From Bicyclus anynana (lineage: Eukaryota; Arthropoda; Insecta; Lepidoptera; Nymphalidae), in the NCBI RefSeq assembly GCF_947172395.1, contig NC_069098.1, positions 117,001-181,000 of the forward strand: a stretch of DNA of 64,000 bases, read 5' to 3'. The notes beneath the pieces are model-generated. The model was not told the origin of the DNA, searched no databases, and worked only from the letters and a program-made list of their open reading frames with translations. The position numbers and the translations under genes are program-made. Every line of letters begins with the position of its first letter. The stretch's first letter is position 1. Positions 22,200 through 33,631 of this stretch are shown in pieces.

Positions 22200-22640
22200 A
22201 AACTGGGGGAGCATTGTGAGTTTCTCGATACTTCTCCGAGTTCCAAGAATCTTGTATTTGGTCTTATTTGAGTTTCAGAGAAGTTGATTTGAATCAGCCC
22301 AGTCTGCAATGCTGTCCAAGTCTGCATTCATTGCAGTTATACCCTGTAAAACATTACCAGAGTTAAAAGATGTGTATATTTGTGTAGGTTTGTATACTGT
22401 TCATTATATCTGCCGTATAAATAGTGAACAAAAGAGGACCTAGAGTAGATCCTTGTGGTACACCGTTTGTAACAGGTTTGCGTGTCGAATTAACGCACAG
22501 CCCATTAGAGTCACGTAGCTGCACCAACTGTGACCGTTCCGACAGATAACTATCGAACCACTGCAAGGTTTTGGATTGTAAACCAGTGGCAGTACCACGG
22601 TATTCCCTAAAGCCAGATTGTCTATCAGGTAAGATGTTAA
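22200..22640 (-). pseudogene. Reverse transcriptase fragment of a non-LTR element
   Basis: The minus-strand frame ending near 22363 contains WFDSYLSERSQLVQL and GVPQGSTLGPLLF, a conserved RT motif block seen in jockey/CR1-type elements. No YADD box or start is present in frame and stops surround it, so this is a decayed fragment. Confidence 0.75.
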
Positions 22641-23395
22641 TTGTTATGCCTTTCTACAATGCCAACTGTTTAGAACATAGATACAACCCTTTAAAATATC
22701 TTAGAAAGACAGGGAAGAAGACTGATGGGACGTAAGTCCGTAAGTGAAGTTACATTTGTTTTTTTGGAATTGGTCTAACTATAGCGGTTTTCCATTCATG
22801 CGGAAAGACATTTGTTGCAATGGAACGATTAACATGGAACGATTATTCCAGTTATAACGCATAAGGTTAAGGGCAAGGTTAACGAGATATGTTGAAATGA
22901 AAATCGGTTGAGCCGATTAAAAGTTGTGGGCATAAAAGTGGGGAAGAACAACCGAATGTCTGCAAATAACTCGAATGGGGTCTCAAATGAAAGCGCATTG
23001 AAAGAGAATATTGACGACTTGATCGAGAGTGTAATTAATAATTTCATGACCATGGGTTTTTTTAAATTTACAATTTTATGTTATTACACAAAAAGTGTTC
23101 TTTTATTTTAAAAAATAATGGAAATGTCGCCGTTAGAAAAGGCTCTTGGTATTATATCTTTTATTATTTAAATTACTTCAGATTCAAGACTGCTCGATAC
23201 CTTTAGTTAACTTTTTGAATTATTTAATTCTTTCGAAAGATATCAAAACCATAAAAAATATGAGTAGGTACACAAGTTAGTTCTAGAAGTTAGTTCTAGT
23301 TGCTGCTCAAGAAACCTCTATACTCAGTGAGATTTACCTACTATCAGTGACAACGAAACAGAGAGACATCACAATTTATTAGTTGATCGAGTTAG
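22641..23395. other. Intergenic, nothing assigned
   Basis: AT-rich; short frames on both strands lack recognisable motifs or splice signals. Confidence 0.4.
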
Positions 23396-24260
23396 TTGTC
23401 CCCCCACGCCCCCCCTGCCCGCTCTCGTCGCGGGTCGCAGGCGGAACTGGGTCGGCGGCGCAGGTACGAGTGGGTATCGGTTATTGATGTCAGCCGCCAG
23501 GTCGCTCATCTAATTACTCGACCATAGGCCACTTCGCCCCTCGCTCTGTTGCTGCAACTGTAATGCTAAACTAAACCTTATTACAAAATGAAGTTCTTTG
23601 CTGGTGAACTTTTACTATGTACTCATTGGACGATTGATGCTATCCGCCTGTGACCTTAACCTACTCATTTCAATTCCTCTATTATTGGGTTATAAATTAA
23701 AGAAGGTTCATATCGGCGTCGCTCCGTTGCGCGGCTACCATCGGTTATACATATTTAAGTTGTTAAGTAATCCAGTTATCAGTGAGTCACGAGCGGCGGA
23801 CATCGGGCGCCGGCGGGAATGGCGGGCGGCGATGTCGATGCGTGTCGTGACAGCGCGTATCGATTGCGAGCACTTCCGCGTACCGAGCACGCCGCCCGCC
23901 CGCGCAGGCGCGCCGCCCGCCCGCGCCACTCGCCGCCGCCCTCCGCCCGGCTCGCGCGCCTCGCCGCCTCGCCGCCTCGCCGCGTACCTGTACGACGTTT
24001 GCGCGAGTGCACGCGTACCACGACTCCCGTGCCGAATTGTCGACTGCCCGCGATGTTGACTGACGGGACGTCGGCGGAGAGACGAGTCCGATCCTGAGCA
24101 TCAGCCTCACGCACGAGTATGACATCGCATTGATCGTTAGCTGCGAGTCTGTGCCCGGGCGGCGGACTCAGCCCCGGGCGCGCGCCCCCCATGTGAGGCC
24201 GTGCTGGCCGCTGTCAGCGCGACTCCAGCTCGCGTCGGCACTCGGCAAGGTGAAGGGCGC
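23396..24260 (+). promoter_or_regulatory. GC/CpG island, candidate promoter of the 29.3-kb gene
   Basis: Two CpG-dense blocks (about 23396-23530 and 23770-24260) stand out from AT-rich flanks. Candidate donors on the plus strand are GCGCAG|GTACGA near 23463 and CGGCAAG|GTGAAG near 24250. The coding exon beginning at 29303 has an acceptor but no visible first exon, so a 5' UTR exon here is the simplest reading. This is inference from composition and order. Confidence 0.35.
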
Positions 24261-24476
24261 CGTGCGGGCTCGTTCATCAGCTACCTAATGAGCAGTCTGC
24301 AATCAATCATTCCTTATCGACAATCAGAAATCATTGCTGAAACGTTGCAACAGTTGACCGGTTCACTCACTCACTCACTCGTTCACTCACCCAGTCAGAG
24401 CCTACACCCGAGCGAGACGACAACACGAATGCTAAAGCGGAGTGATGATTTAATCACCTTTCACCTGTCGGTTTAA

Positions 24477-24660
24477 ATCACACTAATATTCTAGAGGCGA
24501 AAGTTTGTGTGTTAGTGTTTATCTAGGTATATTTGTTAATCCTTGTTGTAGCTACTGAACCGATTTGGTTGAAATTTAAAATTTAAATAGATTTGATCCT
24601 AGATTAATATATCTATTGCCATTTATCCCTACTTTTAAGATTAATTAAAAGTGCTTTCTT
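24477..24660 (+). mobile_element. Helitron 5'-end fragment
   Basis: The block 'atcacactaatattctagag' and 'gcgaaagtttgtgtg' matches the start of Lep1 Helitrons, and 'gaaccgatttggttgaaatt' matches their body. The hairpin/CTAG end is missing. Confidence 0.6.
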
Positions 24661-24970
24661 TGTGTGTATTTTTCATTATTTTCAGAATTCACAGTTCTTT
24701 TTTTCACTTGACTTGAAATAAGTGACAATAATATAATCTCAGAATACACAAAAACACCAGAAGCCACGTTTAGATGTCATTATATAGCGCGCAGTGTGTC
24801 CAAAAATTGTAGCAACATCCCGCACTCTTCGCACTTCCCACCCGCGTAATGTTGCTAGTACATGACGATTTTTCCCTATTTTGTGGTAAAAGTTTATAAT
24901 GTTAGAAGGAAAACAATAAGTGTATAACTGTATAGTTCATCACATTAAATGTTAACTTATATGGTAAATT

Positions 24971-25300
24971 GACGGCCTCCGTAGCGCAGTGGTATGCGTG
25001 GTGGATTTAATGAGGGAGGTCCTGGGTTCGATCCCCGGCTGGGCCGATTGAGGTTTACTTAATTGGTCCAGGTCTAGCTGGTGGGAGGCTTCGGCCGTGG
25101 CTAGTTACCACCCTACCGACAAAGACTTACCGCCAAGCGATTTAGCGTTCCGGTACGATGTCGTGTAGAAACCGATAGGAGCGTGGATTTTCATCCTCCT
25201 CCTAACAAGTTAGCCCGCTTCCATCTTAGATTACATCATCACTTAACATCAGGTGAGATTGTAGTCAAGGGCTAACTTGTAAAGAATAAAAAAAAAAAAA
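24971..25300 (+). mobile_element. tRNA-derived SINE, family A (left arm copy)
   Basis: The head GGCCTCCGTAGCGCAGTGG (A-box) and GGTTCGATCCC (B-box) is a tRNA-like Pol III promoter. The body contains 'taaccaccctaccgac'-like and 'ctcctcctaacaagttagcc' blocks, and it ends in an A-rich tail. It is mirrored at 28455-28782 in the other arm. Confidence 0.85.
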
Positions 25301-25614
25301 CAGTGGGACCGGTTTTTTAGTGATTGCTAAGAGTCAGCAAGAAAATGAACTCTTGCTTGGAAAATTAATATAATTATTATTTATTATACCTTTTTTGCAA
25401 AATTGAATGACAACCGCTTAATGTTACTGCCCAAATTTAATAAATTTATTTAGGTATTATAGGACCGATTTTTTTAAATAGATATTTTAGTATCGCTTAT
25501 TAATCATAAAATAAAATATGCAGTAGAAATTTAATAATTAAGTGTCATATTACTATTTCACATGAAGGTAATCTGGTCAAAGCTGAAAAAGAAAAAGTAC
25601 CTATCAAAATACTT

Positions 25615-25801
25615 ATATTATAAGTATGTTATATTGCACTATCCGCTTTCCTTTCTTTAAAAATTTTATTTAAGGTTGTCTGGAGGAGATCGCTTTTAGC
25701 GATAAGACCGCCTTTGCGCATCTTACTTTTTTATTTTTATTTTCTCTTCTCTTTTTTGTATCTTATTTGTGTGCAATAAAGAATTAAAATAATAAATAAA
25801 T
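25615..25801 (+). mobile_element. Retroposed LINE 3' tail inserted in left arm
   Basis: A 187-bp insertion contains 'gagatcgcttttagcgataa' and 'gaccgcctttg', a motif typical of some lepidopteran LINE 3' UTRs, and ends in an (AAATA)n-like tail. It is bracketed by AAATACTT (25607-25614 and 25802-25809). The right arm has the same site once, uninterrupted, at 28156-28163. Confidence 0.8.
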
Positions 25802-26873
25802 AAATACTTGGACCTCACGAGATTACAGCCAGATTGTAAAATGTTGAGACAACTATTATTGTTTCGACAGTCCTTTCAGACAATGGTCTTATAGAGAAAC
25901 GCTTGACCAACATCTTAAGCAGTATTCGCTTAACAGCTGGTTATAGGGTCGGATACAGAAAGCAGTGACTCTTGAGACGGCGCGAATTGCGAGGAGGTTG
26001 GACACGATGGAACCCTGACCACTGGTTGCTTGGGCACTCTGATGTCCCGCAGCGGGAGATTTTTTTTGTAAATTTTTAATAGTATTTTGTATTTTTTTAA
26101 CATTTAAAAAAAATCAAGACAAGGACAAATAAATAATAGATATAATATGACGGTTATTATAATACTTATCAACTAACAAACTAAAGAAATACATATTTAC
26201 AATAATAATTTTATATATTCCATATAATTATATAAAATTATTATTATAAATATGTATTTCAATCGTGTGCACAGTTATTATTATCTCGTCTTATTTCTCT
26301 AATCTTTATGTCTCTTAAAATTCATGTATAAATAAGGCCATATAATTGGTTTAATATCTTATAAGAATGTGTTTGAAGATAAAAATATTTTATTTAATCA
26401 CTCCTCTTGCTCAAACAAACAAGCAAACAAGTAGGTACACAAAAAAACAAAAGACCAAAAAACGAAAACAAACATATGTGCAAACAAACACACAAACAGG
26501 TAAGAACGAACGAACTTATTATAATATAGTACGCCATTGTTATTTGTAAAATTTTAAAGCTTTAAGATTATTTTGCACTTTCTTTATCTGCGCTGATTAC
26601 CGCAATTTTATTTCAACTTACTTGCCGGAACCTATGCCTACCTATTTAGTTGATTAATATTTTACTTAAATGATAAATCCTTGAATAGAAATTAAAAGTA
26701 GGGAAAATCAAAACCATTACATTGGCAACACTTACAAAATGGAGGCATCGGTTTCTGTGACAACGAAATTTACGTAAAATTATTCATTATTATATCATAA
26801 CAATATTTATATGTGCTACTTACACATGAAATGGGATCCCATACAGTTTCTTTTTATTACCAACGGCATTTTT

Positions 26874-26966
26874 AATGGCTTCACTCCTTTGCGCTATCAC
26901 CCCTTCTGGTGTTTTTCTGTATTAAAAACACCAGAAGGGGTGATAGCGCAAAGGAGTGAAGCCATT
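26874..26966. repeat. Perfect 43-bp palindrome in the fold-back loop
   Basis: Arms 26874-26916 and 26924-26966 are exact reverse complements around the 7-nt loop CTGTATT. The inner part of each arm repeats the fold-back's outer terminus (CTTCTGGTGTTTTT). Confidence 0.95.
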
Positions 26967-28454
26967 TAAACTACTCATTTTATGAGTTAGTACACTACCA
27001 AGCGATCGCTCTGTGTTTGTCGTGTTGTTTGACGTGCTTTACAGGTGACAAATTAAATTAAATTAAGCCGTCTTGTGCCATTTCTTCGTGTAAAAATGCC
27101 GTTGATAATAAAAAGAAACTGTATGGGATCACATTTCATGTTTAAGTAGCACATATAAATATTGTTATGATATAATAATGAATAATTTTACGTAAATTTC
27201 GTTGTCACAGAAACCGATGCCTCCATTTTGTAAGTGTTGCCAATGTAATGGTTTTGATTTTCCCTACTTTTAATTTCTATTCAAGGATTTATCATTTAAG
27301 TAAAATATTAATCAACTAAATAGGTAGGCATAGGTTCCGGCAAGTAAGTTTAAATAAAATTGCGGTAATCAGCGCAGATAAAGAAAGTGCAAAATAATCT
27401 TAAAGCTTTAAAATTTTACAAATAACAATGGCGTGCTATATTATAATAAGTTCGTTCGTTCTTACCTGTTTGTGTGTTTGTTTGCACATTTGTTTGTTTT
27501 CGTTTTTTGGTCTTTTGTTTTTTTGTGTACCTACTTGTTTGCTTGTTTGTTTGAGCAAGAGGAGTGATTAAATAAAATATTTTTATCTACAAACACATTC
27601 TTATAAGATATTAAACCAATTATATGGCCTTATTTATGCATGAATTTTAAGAGACATAAAGATTAGAGAAATAAGACGAGATAATAATAACTGTGCACGC
27701 GATTGAAATACATATTTATAATAATAATTTTATATAATTATATGGAATATATAAAATTATTAATGTAAATATGTATTTCTTTAGTTTGTTAGTTGATAAG
27801 TATTATAATAACCGTCATATTATATCTATTATTTATTTGTCCTTGTCTTGATTTTTTTTAAATGTTAAAAAAATACAAAATACTATTAAAAATTTATAAA
27901 AAAAATCTCCCGCTGCGGGACATCAGAGTGCCCAAGCAACCAGTGGTCAGGGTTCCATCGTGTCCAACCTCCTCGCAATTCGCGCCGTCTCAAGAGTCAC
28001 TGCTTTCTGTATCCGACCCTATAACCAGCTGTTAAGCGAATACTGCTTAAGATGTTGGTCAAGCGTTTCTCTATAAGACCATTGTCTGAAAGGACTATCG
28101 AAACAATAACAGTTGTCTCAACATTTTACAATCTGGCTGTAATCTTGTGAGGTCCAAGTATTTTGATAGGTACTTTTTCTTTTTCAGCTTTGACCAGATT
28201 ACCTTCATGTGAAATAGTAATATGAGACTTAATTATTAAATTTCTACTGCATATTTTATTTTATGATTAATAAGCGATACTAAAATATCTATTTAAAAAA
28301 ATCGGTCCTATAATACCTAAATAAATTTATTAAATTTGGGCAGTAACATTAAGCGGTTGTCATTCAATTTTGGAAAAAAGGTATAATAAATAATAATTAT
28401 ATTAATTTTCCAAGCAAGAGTTCATTTTCTTGCTGCCTCTTAACAACCAACAAG

Positions 28455-28782
28455 TTTTTTTTTTTATACTTTACAAGTTAGCCCTTGACTACAATCTCAC
28501 CTGATGGTAAGTGATGATGTAATCTAAGATGGAAGCGGGCTAACTTGTTAGGAGGAGGATGAAAATCCACGCTCCTATCGGTTTCTACATGACATCGTAC
28601 CGGAACGCTAAATCGCTTGGCGGTACGTCTTTGTCGGTAGGGTGGTAACTAGCCACGGCTGAAGCCTCCCACCAGCTAGACCTGGACCAATTAAGTAAAC
28701 CTCAATCGACTCAGCCACGGATCGAACCCAGGACCTCCCTCATTAAATCCACCGCGCATACCACTGCGCTACGGAGGCCGTT
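28455..28782 (-). mobile_element. tRNA-derived SINE, family A (right arm copy)
   Basis: Mirror copy of the SINE at 24971-25300, differing by a handful of substitutions. It has the same tRNA-like head at its right end and a poly-T (poly-A on minus) at its left end. Confidence 0.85.
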
Positions 28783-29302
28783 AATTTACCATATAAGTTA
28801 ACATTTAATGTGATGAACTATACACTTATTGTTTTCCTTCTAACATTATAAACTTTTACCACAAAATAGGGAAAAATCGTCATGTACTAGCAACATTACC
28901 CGGGTGGGAAGTGCGAAGAGTGCGGGATGTTGCTACAATTTTTGGACACACTGCGCGCTATATAATGACATCTAAACGTGGCTTCTGGTGTTTTTCTGTA
29001 TTCTGAGGCCATTATTTACATTTACCTACTTTATATTTTAATAAAAATTTTAATATTTTGCTGTTAAGTCAATAATAATATATCGAATATTTAAAATGTG
29101 ACAATGACATGAAAAAAAAGTAAATTACCAAAAAGAAATAATATTAAAGAGGTTTTCTTTTTACAAATATAATAAGGAAAACAAGCTAACTTACCATAAT
29201 AACTATACAAAATATCATGCCCACGTGGAATGGTGGCAAGACCTATGGTTCTATCTATATAATAGACGGTAGGTATCTAGTCGTGACGCGACGTGTGTGC
29301 AG

Positions 29303-32068
29303 GTGGCGCCCATGTGAGCGGGCGCCGGCGGCGGGCGCATGGCGGCCAGCGGCGCCGAGCGCCGGCCGCGCCGCGGGCCCGCGCCCATCGCCTCCTTCGA
29401 CCACGACTACTCCGACGAGTCCAGCCCCGAGGGCAAGCTGCGCCAGCCGCTGCCCGCCGTGCGCGAGGACTCGCTGGCGCCGCCCGAGCAGCGCGCGCGC
29501 TCGCACTCCTCGCCCGCGCTCGCGCCGCGCATCGACATCTCGCGCGCCTCCAGCTCCAGCCACCACGACTCGCGCGACAGCTCGCCCGAGCTGGCGCTGT
29601 TCGCGGGCGCGGACGCGGGCGAGGACGTGGGCGAGGAGGCGGGCGCGCGCCTCGCGCTCGGCTTCCGCGAGGACGGCGCGCTCGACCTCCGCTCCTCCAC
29701 TGAGGAGCTGGCCTTTCTGGAGGGCGCGCCCGGGCCCGCACCGCGCGCCGAGCAGCGCGCCGAGCCGCGCGTCGAGCCGCGCGCCGAGCCGCGCGCCGCG
29801 CCGCTCGAGCGCCGCCACTCGCGCAAGGACAGCCAGGGCTCGGAGGCGGCGCTGCTGGGCGTGTCGGGCCGCACCAGCCGCCTGTCGAGCGTGGGCTCAC
29901 AGTGCTCGGCGCACTCGGCGCTGTCGGCGCTCGGCCGCCTGTCCGTGGCGTCGGGCGCCTCGCGCTCGCCTTCGCCGCACCGCATGCTGCTCGAGACGTC
30001 CTTCTGCGGGCCCAAGCCCATCGAGACCGACCCCGACGTGTGCGCCGCAGCCGTCGAGGAGCGTCTGCTGGAGCTGGCGCAGCTCGCCCCCGCACCCGCC
30101 CCCGCGCCCGCTCCTGTGCCCGCTCCCGTGCTCACGCCCGTGCCGGCTCCCGCTCCCGCGCCTGCGCCGCCCGTGGACGCGCGCGACCGGCGCGAGGTGC
30201 GCACCGAGGTGACGCTGGAGCGCGCGCGGCCGGCCAGCGCGCCGCGGCTCGCGTCGCCCGCCGCCCCCGCCGCCCCCGCCGCGCCCGCCGCGCCCGCCGC
30301 GCCCGACGACGACAAGCGGGCCAAGGAGAGCAGGAACCGCGCGCGCGCCGAGCAGCGCCGCGCCCGCATCGAGCCCGCGCCGCTGCACGCGCGCGGTGAC
30401 GTAGTGCGCATCAGGCTCAAGCCGGATCACGAATACGACGACGACGACGACGACGGCGCCGACGAGCCCGCCGCCGACGCCGAGCCGGCGCGCAAGCCCG
30501 CCACGCTGGAGCTGGCCGCGCCCGCCGGCCCGCAGGCGCCGCGCCGGCCGCGCGACAGTCGCACGCCGTCGCCCGCCGGCGCGCCCGTGTCGCGCAAGTC
30601 CTCCTTCTGCTCGCTGTTCAAGTCGCGCGAGACGATCGCGTCGCCCGAGTCGCCGGGCGAGCTGCGTCGCAAGCGGAGCGTGGGCGAGGGGCGCGCGCGT
30701 AGCGGCAGCCGGGAGCGCGCCGCCGCCGCCGGCAAGATCAAGGGCTCCGTGCTGGCGCTGTTCAAGACGCCGCGCCGCGCGTCCCCGGCGGGCGGCTCGC
30801 GCGACGCGTCCCCCCCCGCGCAGCCGCCGCGGCCCTTCCCGCCGCCCGAGCGCGCGCCGCGGCTCAAGTACTACGAGGACGCGCACGACGGCGTCATCCA
30901 CATCCCGCTGCGCACGCCGCCCGACGAGCCGCGCCCGCCCGAGCCCGAGCCCGCGTCCGCTCCCGCCGCCGCGCCCGCCGCCGCGCCTGCCCCGCTCGCT
31001 CGCGCCGTGTTGCCCGACGGCAGCGTCATCATTCCTCTGCGCTCGCCCACGGAGACGGCCGCGGGCACCGCCCCGGGCTCACCGGTCGCCGCCACGCGCT
31101 CCGCGCCCACTCCGGCCGCCGCCGCGCCCGCTCCGGCCGCCGCCGCGCCCGCTCCGGCCGCCGCCGCGCCGGCGGAGGTCTCGCCGGCGGAAGCTCCCAC
31201 GGAGCCGCCCGCGGAGCCGCCCGTGGAGGCAGCCGCCGACGGACGAGCGGAACGGCCGCGCAGGGAGCGCCTGGTGTTCACGACTCACGTCGGCAGCGCG
31301 GAGCAGGTGTTCAGCACGCAGCTCAGCATCACCAAGACGCCGAGCGTCACCAGCGAGATGTCCGAGTCCACCCCGAGCTTCCCGGAGAGCGAGGAGCCGC
31401 GCGCCGAGTCGCGCGAGCCGAGTCCGGCGCCGGACGCGCGCGACTCGTCGGGCTCGGACGCCGGCTCGGACGCGCCGCGCGGCAGCGAGGCGGAGCGGCG
31501 CGGGCTCGTGGTGCAGGAGTCATTCGAGGAGCTGCCGTACGTGCCCACCACGCTGCCGCTGGAGCGCTCGCTGGCGCTGCCCATGGTGCCGGTGCGCGAG
31601 CGCGGCGGCGTGCGCGTGGCGGCGCTGCAGCGGCCGCGGGCGGCGCGCGGCGCGCTGGGCCCGCTGCCGCCGCCGCCCGCGCGCGCGCCGCCGCCGCCGG
31701 CCGAGCGCCTGCACATCCGCCTGCCGCGGCGCGCGCGGGCCGCGTCCGCCGCGTCCGCCGCGTCGCCCGCGCCCGCGCCGCGGCCGGAGCGCGCGCGCTC
31801 GCGCAGCGGCGGCGACGCGGGCGCGTGGGTGGACTTCTCCGAGGTGCCGGAGCGGCGCAAGCAGGCCAAGCGCATCCAGACGCTGCCGGCGGCGCGCGAC
31901 GCCGTGCTGTTCAGCTACGTGCCGCCCGAGCGCTGCCGCTGCGAGTGCCACGCGCACGCGCCCGCGCCGCCCGACGACGAGCGGCCGCTGCTGGCGCCCG
32001 CGTGCTCCGCCGCGCAAGGCCCGCCCTTCACCGCCGACCTGGACCTGGAGCCGCTGGAGCCGCACTGA
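29303..32068 (+). CDS. Unrecognised 909-aa disordered protein, single coding exon
   Basis: The acceptor GTGTGTGCAG at 29293-29302 opens the exon. The coding start is ATG 29339, the first after an in-frame ATG-TGA at 29312-29317, and the stop is at 32066-32068. I do not recognise the family. The protein is Ala/Pro/Arg/Ser-rich with an acidic run (D6, near residue 362) and no predicted membrane segment. Several blocks look like conserved linear motifs: SRKSSFCSLFKSRE (about 417), KIKGSVLALFKTPRR (about 466), the paired VIHIPLRTP and VIIPLRSP (about 518 and 563), VFSTQLSITKTPSVTSEMS (about 653), WVDFSEVPERRKQAKRIQTL (about 830) and the Cys/His cluster CRCECHAHA (about 866). Serine-rich basic contexts suggest phosphorylation. 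GC content is extreme compared with surrounding sequence, and long frames in other readings are by-products of that. It may be a cytoplasmic scaffold, but that is only a guess. Confidence 0.75.
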
Positions 32069-32480
32069 CGCCGGCCGCTCGACGCGAGCTCGAACTTTGA
32101 CGGCGTTGGAACATTATCTTCTACGACGCGTCTCGAAAGAGATGCCTATCATTTTTGAGATGTAAATTTACCCGTTAGATATACCCACTTACCTATATGA
32201 ATTTATAGCGTCGTTTGTATTTCCGATATTCATCGTTGAGCCTTCTTTAGCTAATAAATATATTTGGAATGTTTATAGACTCGTTCGTTGTAAAGTTTCG
32301 TTACGCAATGTACCTGCCTGTACCTGCCTGTACCTGCGGTGCTGAGAGCTGTACCATACCCGCTCGCTGTGTACTGTGTACCTACTGTTTCCTAATGCAA
32401 TAAATAACAATTAAGATTGTATGTACCAATGTTAAAGTACTTCTACAGTTTAGGTGAAAGTCTGAAATGTAAAGAATATA
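32069..32480 (+). terminator. 3' UTR and poly(A) signals of the 909-aa gene
   Basis: After the stop the sequence turns AT-rich, with AATAAA at about 32253 and again at about 32399. Either could end the transcript. Confidence 0.5.
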
Positions 32481-33631
32481 AATTTTTGCTTTCCATCTGA
32501 TGGTTTTTATTTCCAAGCCTACCATTGCCCACTGCCCACGAGTAGGTCTCAGGTAGTGTTCTTAGAGATTAGAACCCTAATGTTGAGAAGTCAGAGTCTT
32601 TTTTAGGGCTCGGCGAATTGAAAGCCTTTTATAAAGACTCGAGTCGAAAAAAAGACTCGAGCCCTTTTTTAGACCCGAGCCCTATTTCAGGGCTTCATTT
32701 TTTGTAGTCGTACTTTAGACTGTGGTCTTCTGATAGACTAGCCTTTTTATTGGAACGAAGTTTACAGTAAATTGGCAGAAATCGCCATTTAATATTTTAT
32801 GTTAGGTACTAATGTATTAGGTTATTTAGACATTTAAATTGTTTTTGTAAACACTCATTTTGTTTTCTATTGTTTTCTTCGACGGTCAGAGTACGTGCCT
32901 TATGTTTTGATTATATTATCTATGGCTTTGTTATTAGACGTTTTTGTTCGGCTCGGCACTGAGTCTCTATTTCTCATGATAAATACCTAAAATAATATTA
33001 GATTGTTATACAAGGGGCTAAAAACCCATTTTAAACGAGGTATTTTTAGGGCACAAGCCGTAAGGCGAGTGCCGCCTAAATAGAAACCGAGTTTATAATG
33101 GGTTTAGCCCCGCGTGTTACACAATACTTTTCACTACGATTGCGAGAAAATAAAATAACTCGGTACAGTATTCAATGTTTTATTTTATTTGAAAATTAAA
33201 ATGTAGGTACAAAATGCTAATGCTATGTAACTTTGGATGTTTCGGGGAGATGCTTTTACCCGGTAACTTAATTTCCGACTACAGTGACGTTGAATAATGA
33301 GTATGAGGTAAACACTGAAATGCTTGTTTAGCCCCGCTGTGGAGTGGTAATATGACAATGTTTTTGAGCAAGAGTAGTTAAAATATAAATTATCTGTGAT
33401 TTGGTCAAAAGGTATTTTATTTTGAAAATACCTATTTTGCATTTAGCATTTGAAATACAAAACGCAAACCTATTTGGTATTTTGCATTTCAAATAGTAAA
33501 TCTGAAAAGTATTTTGCATTTTGTATTTAAATGATTTTTAAAACCATTTTGTACATCTCTGGTTAGAATAAAATAATATACTACGACTTTGCAGAACGTA
33601 TCATCTTCTACAATAAATTAATTAAACAAAT
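32481..33631. other. Intergenic, no gene
   Basis: Contains a local imperfect repeat of 'gactcgag' and 'gagcccttttt' around 32620-32700 and AT-rich sequence. The block 33000-33130 resembles dispersed repeat sequence, but I cannot assign it. Confidence 0.4.

Larger units (their letters stand above)
24738..29007. mobile_element. 4.3-kb fold-back element (giant inverted repeat)
   Basis: The left arm 24738-26873 is the reverse complement of the right arm 27093-29007, with scattered mismatches. Both outer ends read CTCAGAATACA(C/G)AAAAAC. Each arm carries one family-A SINE and the same 'cccgcagcgggaga' segment. The loop of about 220 bp contains a second, perfect 43-bp palindrome at 26874-26966. 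The left arm is longer by a 187-bp insertion. No intact transposase frame is visible and no clear target-site duplication flanks the whole. It lies in the presumptive first intron of the 29.3-kb gene. Confidence 0.85.

Noticed and set aside
23598..24192. Arg/Pro/Ala-rich frames in the 23.8-24.2 kb GC island
   Set aside because: Present in several frames on both strands with no domain or splice evidence; better read as promoter-type GC island.
24971..25060. tRNA gene
   Set aside because: Has A and B boxes but is followed by a SINE body and A-tail, recurs six times, and does not give a complete cloverleaf.
29277..30901. Long antisense and alternative frames (165-337 codons) over the 909-aa gene
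   Set aside because: Extreme GC content removes stop codons in all frames; they are Arg/Gly/Ala artefacts with no domain, start context or splice support.
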